The position numbers were made by a program, and so were the translations under genes. This document shows positions 58,778 through 64,000 of a stretch of 64,000 nt of DNA, in pieces. The notes beneath the pieces were generated by a model. The model had not been told where the DNA came from and did no database searches. It saw nothing but the letters and a program-made list of their open reading frames with translations. Every line of letters starts with the position of its first letter. The first letter of the stretch is position 1. The stretch is from Micromonospora orduensis (GTDB lineage Bacteria > Actinomycetota > Actinomycetes > Mycobacteriales > Micromonosporaceae): NCBI RefSeq assembly GCF_006228125.1, contig NZ_VDFY01000190.1, positions 22,591-86,590 on the forward strand. Reading direction: 5' to 3'.

Positions 58778-60787
58778 GTGTCCGCACCCCGTACCCCCGC
58801 CGTGGCCGACCCCGTCGTCGTCGCCGCCGGGACGACGGCGGCCGACGCGGTGGCCGCGGCCGGACTGCCCGCGAACGGCCCCAAGGCGATCGTCGTGGTC
58901 CGCGACCCGCAGGGTCAGCTGCGCGACCTGGACTGGTCGCCGGCCGAGGAGACCGTCGTCGAACCGGTAAGCCTGGACTCGCCCGACGGGCTCAACGTGC
59001 TGCGCCACTCCACCGCGCACGTGCTCGCCCAGGCCGTGCAGGACATCTTCCCCGAGGCCAAGCTGGGCATCGGCCCGCCCATCGAGAACGGCTTCTACTA
59101 CGACTTCGACGTCGACAAGCCGTTCCAGCCCGACGACCTCAGCAAGCTCGAGAAGCGCATGCAGGAGATCATCAAGTCCGGGCAGCGGTTCCGCCGCCGC
59201 CGCTTCAGCAGCCTCGACGAGGCGCGCGCCGAGCTGGCCGACGAGCCGTTCAAGCTGGAGCTGATCGAGGTCAAGGGCGAGGGCCTGGACACCGACGAGG
59301 TGATGGAGGTCGGCGGCGGCGAGCTGACCATCTACGACAACCTCGACGCCAAGGAGGACAAGGTCTGCTGGTCGGACCTGTGCCGGGGCCCGCACCTGCC
59401 GACCACCCGGCTGATCGGCGCGTTCAAGCTGATGCGCTCGGCCGCCGCGTACTGGCGGGGGTCGGAGAAGAACCCCCAGCTCCAGCGGGTGTACGGCACC
59501 GCGTGGCCGACCCGCGACGAGCTCAAGGCGTACCTGAAGCTGTTGGAGGAGGCCGCCCGGCGCGATCACCGCAAGCTCGGCGCGGACCTCGACCTGTTCA
59601 GCTTCCCCGACGAGATCGGCTCGGGCCTCGCGGTCTTCCACCCCAAGGGCGGCATCATCCGCCGCGAGATGGAGCACTACTCGCGGCGGCGGCACGAGGA
59701 GGCGGGGTACGAGTTCGTCAACACCCCGCACATCTCCAAGGCGCAGCTGTTCCACACCTCCGGGCACCTGCCGTACTACGCGGACACGATGTTCCCGCCC
59801 ATGCAGCTCGAAGGCGCGGACTACTACCTCAAGGCCATGAACTGCCCGATGCACAACCTGATCTTCAGGTCGCGGGGGCGGTCGTACCGTGAGCTGCCGC
59901 TGCGGATGTTCGAGTTCGGCACCGTCTACCGGTACGAGAAGTCCGGCGTCGTGCACGGCCTGACCCGGGTCCGTGGCCTGACCCAGGACGACTCGCACAT
60001 CTACTGCACCCGCGAGCAGATGGCCGGCGAGCTGTCCACGCTGCTCAGCTTCGTGCTGGACCTGCTGCGCGACTACGGCCTGGACGACTTCTACCTGGAG
60101 CTGTCGACCCGGGACGACTCGCCCAAGTTCATCGGCGCCGACGAGGACTGGGCGGAGGCGACCGAGGCGCTGCGGACCGCCGCCGAGACCTCCGGCCTGG
60201 AGCTGGTGCCCGACCCGGGCGGCGCGGCGTTCTACGGGCCGAAGATCTCCGTGCAGGCCCGCGACGCGATCGGCCGGACCTGGCAGATGTCCACCATCCA
60301 GGTCGACTTCAACCAGCCGGAGCGGTTCGGGCTGGAGTACCAGGCCGCGGACGGCAGCCGGCAGCGGCCTGTGATGATCCACCGGGCGCTGTTCGGCTCG
60401 ATCGAGCGGTTCTTCGGGGTGCTCACCGAGCACTACGCGGGAGCGTTCCCGGCCTGGCTGGCGCCGGTGCAGGTGGTGGGTATCCCGATCCGCGAGGACC
60501 ACACCGACTACCTGCACGGGTTCGTCGCGGCGCTGCGGGCGGAGGGCATCCGGGCCCAGGTGGACGCGGGTGACGACCGGATGCAGAAGAAGATCCGCAC
60601 GGCGCAGCAGCAGAAGATCCCGTTCATGGTGATCGCCGGTGACGACGACGTGGCCGCCAGCACGGTGTCCTTCCGCTACCGCGATGGCTCGCAGCGCAAC
60701 GGGGTGCCGATCGCCGAGGCGGTGACGCACGTGCTGGACGTGGTCAGCTCGCGTACCAACATCGGGCCCTCGGCCGCCGCGGAGTAA
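58778..60787 (+). CDS. thrS: Threonine-tRNA ligase
   Basis: A 669-residue class II synthetase of normal length. An N-terminal TGS domain (~1-70), an editing domain with HSTAHVLAQAVQDIFPEAKL (class II editing HxxxH), the catalytic core with MNCPMHNLIFRSRGRSYREL (zinc Cys plus motif 2 area) and RVRGLTQDDSHIYC, motif 3 HRALFGSIERFFGVLTEHYA, and an anticodon-binding C-domain. It charges tRNA-Thr and clears mischarged Ser. GTG 58778 has GGAGGAG upstream. The gene that normally follows it in actinobacteria, HIT, is separated here by an M15 peptidase gene. Confidence 0.98.
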   Translation: MSAPRTPAVADPVVVAAGTTAADAVAAAGLPANGPKAIVVVRDPQGQLRDLDWSPAEETVVEPVSLDSPDGLNVLRHSTAHVLAQAVQDIFPEAKLGIGPPIENGFYYDFDVDKPFQPDDLSKLEKRMQEIIKSGQRFRRRRFSSLDEARAELADEPFKLELIEVKGEGLDTDEVMEVGGGELTIYDNLDAKEDKVCWSDLCRGPHLPTTRLIGAFKLMRSAAAYWRGSEKNPQLQRVYGTAWPTRDELKAYLKLLEEAARRDHRKLGADLDLFSFPDEIGSGLAVFHPKGGIIRREMEHYSRRRHEEAGYEFVNTPHISKAQLFHTSGHLPYYADTMFPPMQLEGADYYLKAMNCPMHNLIFRSRGRSYRELPLRMFEFGTVYRYEKSGVVHGLTRVRGLTQDDSHIYCTREQMAGELSTLLSFVLDLLRDYGLDDFYLELSTRDDSPKFIGADEDWAEATEALRTAAETSGLELVPDPGGAAFYGPKISVQARDAIGRTWQMSTIQVDFNQPERFGLEYQAADGSRQRPVMIHRALFGSIERFFGVLTEHYAGAFPAWLAPVQVVGIPIREDHTDYLHGFVAALRAEGIRAQVDAGDDRMQKKIRTAQQQKIPFMVIAGDDDVAASTVSFRYRDGSQRNGVPIAEAVTHVLDVVSSRTNIGPSAAAE

Positions 60788-60812
60788 CGCGGTCGCGCGG
60801 CCCGCTTGCCGC

Positions 60813-60888
60813 ATGATCGCGCTCGATCCAGGAAGCAGTGGCCTCCCCGGTGCGGGAGGCCACTGCTTCCATGTTCGAGCGCGATCAT
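60813..60888. repeat. Long composite hairpin between thrS and M15 gene
   Basis: Outer arms ATGATCGCGCTCGA (60813-60826) and complement (60875-60888), a 4x4 internal loop, then inner 17-bp perfect arms from 60831 and 60854 around a 6-base loop. In total 31 paired bases. It can terminate both convergent genes. Confidence 0.88.
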
Positions 60889-60933
60889 CGCCCGGAGGCG
60901 GCGGCGGTGCCGGCGGCTCCGTCCGGCGGGGTG

Positions 60934-61662
60934 TCAGACGCCGCAGGTGGGCGCGGACCAGCCCCCGACCGCCGCGACGTGGGTGTGGTCGTTGTGGTCC
61001 GGGTAGCCGGGGCCGAGGATCTGCCCGAAGCCGTGGTTGCGGGCCTGCTGGGCCAGCCGACACAACGACGGTGAACCGACCAGGTCGACGGCGTCGCCGT
61101 ACAGGTGCCGGCTGTTCGACGCTCCGCCTACCGCGCTGTTGCAGGCGGTGCTGCGGAAGCCGCTGCTGATCGCGATGGGCACGTCGCCGAGGGCGTGCCG
61201 CAGGGCCTGGAGTTTCCACATCGACACGAGCGCGTTGGCCCGCGCGGTGCTCGCCGCGACCGCCCCGCCGGACCAGGTGCTGTTGCAGTTGTTCAACTCG
61301 GCGTAGCTGAAGTTGGCCGGCGTGCAGTCGTCGTCCTGGAGGGCGTAGATCCGGTTGAAGGTCTGCGGGCCGGCGATGCCGTCCGCGGGCAGTCCGTACG
61401 CCTGCTGGAACCGGATCACCGCCGAGCGGGTGGCCGGCCCGTACGCGCCGTCGAGGGTGAGTACGGCGCCGTAGCCGGGGTAGCCCGCGACCCGGATCTG
61501 GAGTTGCCGGACATCCTCGCCGGATGCGCCCTGGGACAGCGTTCGGCCCCAGGTGTAGCAGCCGTCCGCCTGGGCGGCGCCGGCGGTGAGGGTGATGCCG
61601 GTCACCGTGGTGGCGGCGGTCAGCGCGAGTGCCGCGAGGAATCTGCCGAGCCGTCGGATCAT
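60934..61662 (-). CDS. Secreted M15 D-Ala-D-Ala carboxypeptidase with peptidoglycan-binding domain
   Basis: A 242-residue exported enzyme. A signal peptide (to about residue 32, GAAQA-DG) is followed by a peptidoglycan-binding_1 domain (GASGEDVRQLQIRVAGYPGY, LDGAYGPATRSAVIRFQQAY) and an M15-type zinc peptidase domain with SRHLYGDAVDLV and the DHNDHTHV histidine ligand set. This is the architecture of Streptomyces albus G carboxypeptidase. It trims peptidoglycan stems outside the cell. GGAGGG precedes ATG 61662; an upstream ATG at 61674 is possible. An AT-rich promoter region is just upstream. Confidence 0.93.
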   Translation of the reverse strand: MIRRLGRFLAALALTAATTVTGITLTAGAAQADGCYTWGRTLSQGASGEDVRQLQIRVAGYPGYGAVLTLDGAYGPATRSAVIRFQQAYGLPADGIAGPQTFNRIYALQDDDCTPANFSYAELNNCNSTWSGGAVAASTARANALVSMWKLQALRHALGDVPIAISSGFRSTACNSAVGGASNSRHLYGDAVDLVGSPSLCRLAQQARNHGFGQILGPGYPDHNDHTHVAAVGGWSAPTCGV

Positions 61663-61800
61663 GTAACCCTCCATCGCTAGATAGAAATAGCTGAATGCAT
61701 GGAATTTTCACGGCGCGGCTCCTATCCGTCAACAACTTGCAGCAAGGAGTTTCCGACGGCGGGAGTCGCCGCCCACCGGGCGGCTCCGTAGGATCGGCTC

Positions 61801-62349
61801 GTGACTGGGGCACAACGGGACACCGACAGCGGCGGCATGGCCGACGGCCTGGAGCGGCTCTGGACGCCGCACCGGATGACCTACATCTCCGGGGAGGACC
61901 GGCCCGAGGGCGGCTACGAGAAGCCGACCGGCTGCCCGTTCTGTCTCGCCCCGGGCCTGCCCACCGAGGAGAGCCTCGTGGTGGCCCGCGGCGAACACGT
62001 GTTCGTGGTGCTCAACCTCTACCCGTACAACCCGGGCCACCTGCTGGTCTGCCCGTACCGCCACGTGGCCGACTACACCGACCTGGACGTGCCGGAGACC
62101 ATCGAGCTGGCGTCGTACACCCAGACCGCGATGCGGGTGATCCGCAAGGTGAGCAACGCGCACGGCTTCAACCTGGGCATGAACCAGGGCGGGGTCGCCG
62201 GCGCCGGCATCGCCGCGCACCTGCACCAGCACGTGGTGCCCCGCTGGGGCGGCGACGCGAACTTCATGCCGGTGATCGGCCGCACCAAGGTCCTGCCGCA
62301 GCTGCTGCACGACACCCGCGACCTGCTCGCCCGCGCCTGGCCGTCCTGA
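61801..62349 (+). CDS. HIT-family protein (Ap4A phosphorylase-like)
   Basis: A 182-residue histidine-triad nucleotide-binding protein. The triad HLHQHVVPRW is near residue 140, with GGYEKPTGCPFCLAPGLPTE (a zinc-type CxxC start) and PYNPGHLLVCPYRHVADYTD upstream. In mycobacteria this thrS-linked HIT protein is an Ap4A phosphorylase-like nucleotide hydrolase. ATG/GTG 61801 (GTG) is the start. Normally adjacent to thrS in actinobacteria; here displaced by the M15 gene and its hairpin, with its own promoter presumably at about 61680-61760. Confidence 0.92.
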   Translation: MTGAQRDTDSGGMADGLERLWTPHRMTYISGEDRPEGGYEKPTGCPFCLAPGLPTEESLVVARGEHVFVVLNLYPYNPGHLLVCPYRHVADYTDLDVPETIELASYTQTAMRVIRKVSNAHGFNLGMNQGGVAGAGIAAHLHQHVVPRWGGDANFMPVIGRTKVLPQLLHDTRDLLARAWPS

Positions 62350-62386
62350 CCCCGGGGCTGACGCCGCCGGCCCGCGCCGGTCGGCG

Positions 62387-62881
62387 TCAGCCGGCGCGCA
62401 GCAGCCCGGTCAGCTCCGGCCAGCTCTCCACGCGGTGTACGTGCGGCAGCAGCGCGGCGTACGCGGCGACCTGTGCCGGGCGCGGTCGGAACAGGTAGCG
62501 GTGCGGCACCGAATCCAGGTAGCCCAGCACCTCCAGCCTGTCGTCCACGAAGTGGGTCAACCCGAGCCGCCGGGCGATCGGCGCCTTGTCCGGCCGGGTA
62601 CGGCAGAAGTGCACCCGCTCGACCGGGATGCCCGTACGGGCCGGGAAGTCGTGGTGGGCGAGCCACCCCCTGGTCCGCCGCTCGGTGGCCTCGCCACACT
62701 TGGACACCAGGTGCACCTCGTCGAACGCCGGGCCGAGCGCCGCGAGCGCGTCGAACGCCCCGTCGACCGGGGGCGTGCGCAGGTAGTGCGCGCCGAAGAA
62801 GGACGTGTCGGCATCCTCGTCCGCCGGCTCGATGATCACGCCGCCGATGTCCACACCCAGCCGTCGCATGGCGACGATCAT
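62387..62881 (-). CDS. HAD-like conserved protein
   Basis: A 164-residue protein with a HAD-like core: LGVDIGGVIIEPADEDADTS (first Asp of motif I, second Asp replaced by Gly), VHLVSKCGEATERRTRGWLA, KAPIARRLGLTHFVDDRLEV (late Asp pair) and LFRPRPAQVAAYAALLPHVH. The missing second motif-I acid suggests altered or lost phosphatase activity. Conserved in actinobacteria and plants with unknown function, from memory. ATG 62881 or 62869 start. Lies between HIT (convergent) and AKR (divergent). Confidence 0.75.
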   Translation of the reverse strand: MIVAMRRLGVDIGGVIIEPADEDADTSFFGAHYLRTPPVDGAFDALAALGPAFDEVHLVSKCGEATERRTRGWLAHHDFPARTGIPVERVHFCRTRPDKAPIARRLGLTHFVDDRLEVLGYLDSVPHRYLFRPRPAQVAAYAALLPHVHRVESWPELTGLLRAG

Positions 62882-62967
62882 GCCGCATCGTGACCGTTGC
62901 CGCGCACCGCGTGTTCCCGCCCCGGGAGTTGCTACGCGCCGCCCGGTGAAGGTGGCACGATCGGCCG

Positions 62968-64000
62968 ATGGCAGTGACGACACGGACGTTGGGGCGCAGC
63001 GGCATCGAGGTCAGCGCCCTCGGCATGGGGTGCTGGGCGATCGGTGGCCCCTGGGCGGAGGGCACCCAGCCGCTGGGCTGGGGCGCGGTCGACGACGACG
63101 AGTCGGTGCGGGCCGTACGCCGCGCGCTCGAGGAGGGCGTGACCCTGTTCGACACCGCCGACACGTACGGGGCCGGACACAGCGAGCGGGTGCTCGGCCG
63201 GGCGCTCGCCGGCCGCCGCGACGAGGCGGTGATCGCCACCAAGTGGGGCTACACGTTCGACGAGGCGAGCCGGCAGGCGACAGGTGAGGACGCGTCACCG
63301 GCGTACCTGCGGCATGCCGTCACCGCCTCGCTGCGCCGGCTGGACACCGACCACATCGACCTCTACCAGCTGCACCTGGCCGACCTGTCGATCCCCCGGG
63401 CGGAGGCGCTCATCGGCGCCTGCGAGGACCTGGTCGCCGAGGGCCTGATCCGGGCGTACGGGTGGAGCACCGACCGCCCCGACCGGGCCGCCGCGTTCGG
63501 GCAGTCGGCAGCCGGGGCCACCGCCGTTCAGCACGCCCTGTCGGTGCTGCGCGACGCCCCCGAACTGCTGGCCGTCTGCGACAAGTACGACCTGGCCAGC
63601 GTCAACCAGGGACCGCTCGGGATGGGCCTGCTCACCGGCAAGTACACGGCCGCGTCGACGTTGCCCCGCGACGACGTGCGAGGGCTCGCGGCGGGCTGGT
63701 TGGAGTGGTTCCGGGGTGGCCGGCCGGCGCCGGAGTGGCTGCGCCGCGTCGGCGCGGTCCGGGCCGCGCTCACCGCCGACGGGCGCACCCTCGCCCAGGG
63801 CGCGCTGGGCTGGATCTGGGCGCGCAGCGGGCGCACCATCCCGATCCCGGGCTGCCGTACGGTCGCCCAGGTCGAGGAGAACGCCGCCGCCCTGCACCGG
63901 GGTCCGCTGCCGGCGGACCAGTTCATCGAGGTGGAACGTCAGCTCGCCGCCCTGCGCACCGCCGCCCTGCGCGACGCCGACCGCCCCCAAGGAACAGACC
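62968..64000 (+). CDS. Aldo/keto reductase, cut by window end
   Basis: At least 344 residues, no stop before the window edge, so the C-terminus is missing. Opens TTRTLGRSGIEVSALGMGCW. The AKR tetrad is visible: Asp in LFDTADTYGAGHSER, its Tyr, Lys in VIATKWGYTF and His in DLYQLHLADL. NADPH-binding C-terminal PGCRTVAQVEENAAALH is present, so little is missing. It is a typical AKR of the Tas/YajO type with unknown carbonyl substrate. ATG 62968 starts just after a GGTGAAGG-like site. Confidence 0.9.
   Translation, partial: MAVTTRTLGRSGIEVSALGMGCWAIGGPWAEGTQPLGWGAVDDDESVRAVRRALEEGVTLFDTADTYGAGHSERVLGRALAGRRDEAVIATKWGYTFDEASRQATGEDASPAYLRHAVTASLRRLDTDHIDLYQLHLADLSIPRAEALIGACEDLVAEGLIRAYGWSTDRPDRAAAFGQSAAGATAVQHALSVLRDAPELLAVCDKYDLASVNQGPLGMGLLTGKYTAASTLPRDDVRGLAAGWLEWFRGGRPAPEWLRRVGAVRAALTADGRTLAQGALGWIWARSGRTIPIPGCRTVAQVEENAAALHRGPLPADQFIEVERQLAALRTAALRDADRPQGTD

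Noticed and set aside
57668..61813. One 1,381-codon minus-strand reading frame
   Set aside because: It is an artefact of GC-rich codon bias antisense to thrS. The real content is the YcnI-like gene at 57668-58588 and the M15 gene in another frame.
1..64000. CRISPR, tRNA, rRNA or insertion sequences
   Set aside because: I found no regularly spaced direct repeats, no tRNA T-loop/anticodon pattern I could support and no transposase. A dedicated tRNAscan or Infernal run would settle small RNAs I may miss.

Overview
The window looks like chromosomal DNA of a high-GC actinomycete, most likely Micromonosporaceae (Micromonospora-like). I infer this from the very high GC, many GTG starts, four-base ATGA/GTGA gene overlaps, a DUF5753/DUF397 pair, DUF2795, DUF3072 and DUF3618 proteins, an F420-dependent LLM oxidoreductase, an actinobacterial holin-like protein and a SpoIIE phosphatase fused to an ATPase domain. 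I found no tRNA, rRNA, CRISPR array, transposase or prophage. No stretch longer than 300 bases lacks a gene. The longest intergenic piece is the 288 bases before the cold-shock gene.

Layout, left to right. (1) 1-2.7 kb: a metallo-beta-lactamase/MarR pair, then a rearranged spot where a truncated acetyltransferase meets a truncated DUF5753 regulator, followed by DUF397. (2) 2.7-13.2 kb: MarR-pirin operon, GNAT, FBP zinc-finger/TetR divergent pair, DUF1684, general-stress-like membrane protein, GH15 glucosidase, phosphodiesterase, DUF3072, FAD oxidoreductase, Na+/H+ antiporter and a HAD phosphatase. (3) 13.2-25.2 kb: a large SpoIIE signalling phosphatase, a channel-like membrane protein, small unknown proteins, MFS transporter, SRPBCC, DUF2795, BrkB/YihY, ChaB, aldehyde dehydrogenase and a carotenoid-desaturase-like oxidoreductase. 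(4) 25.2-36.3 kb: a polyprenol-phosphate-mannose-synthase-like enzyme and an SDR/SRPBCC pair on the minus strand, then an eight-gene plus-strand operon: HAD-GT9 fusion, two further glycosyltransferases, GmhA, HldE, SDR, a second GT9 and topoisomerase IB. (5) 36.3-46.5 kb: AraC and TetR regulators with tandem palindromic operators before an efflux pump, RecQ helicase, F420 oxidoreductase, GH3 hexosaminidase, small GNAT and a desulfurase-like PLP enzyme. (6) 46.6-50.9 kb: lipoprotein, DUF1206, MscS, holin-like/DUF3618/DUF4235 operon and cold-shock protein. (7) 51-64 kb: two aldo/keto reductases, methyltransferase-deaminase pair, two-component system, ADP-ribosylglycohydrolase, YcnI-like protein, ThrRS, M15 peptidase, HIT protein and a HAD-like protein. 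The last aldo/keto reductase runs off the window.

The most interesting system is the heptose operon at 27.8-35.3 kb. It carries the usual enzyme set for making a nucleotide-activated glycero-manno-heptose (isomerase, kinase/nucleotidyltransferase, 7-phosphatase) plus four glycosyltransferase domains, two of the heptosyltransferase family GT9. It sits in an organism that should have no lipopolysaccharide. Its 7-phosphatase is fused to a GT9 domain and no HldD-type epimerase is seen. Other points of note are the chimeric GNAT/DUF5753 junction, the tandem TetR operators, long inverted repeats at convergent gene ends, and an M15 peptidase inserted between thrS and its usual HIT neighbour.
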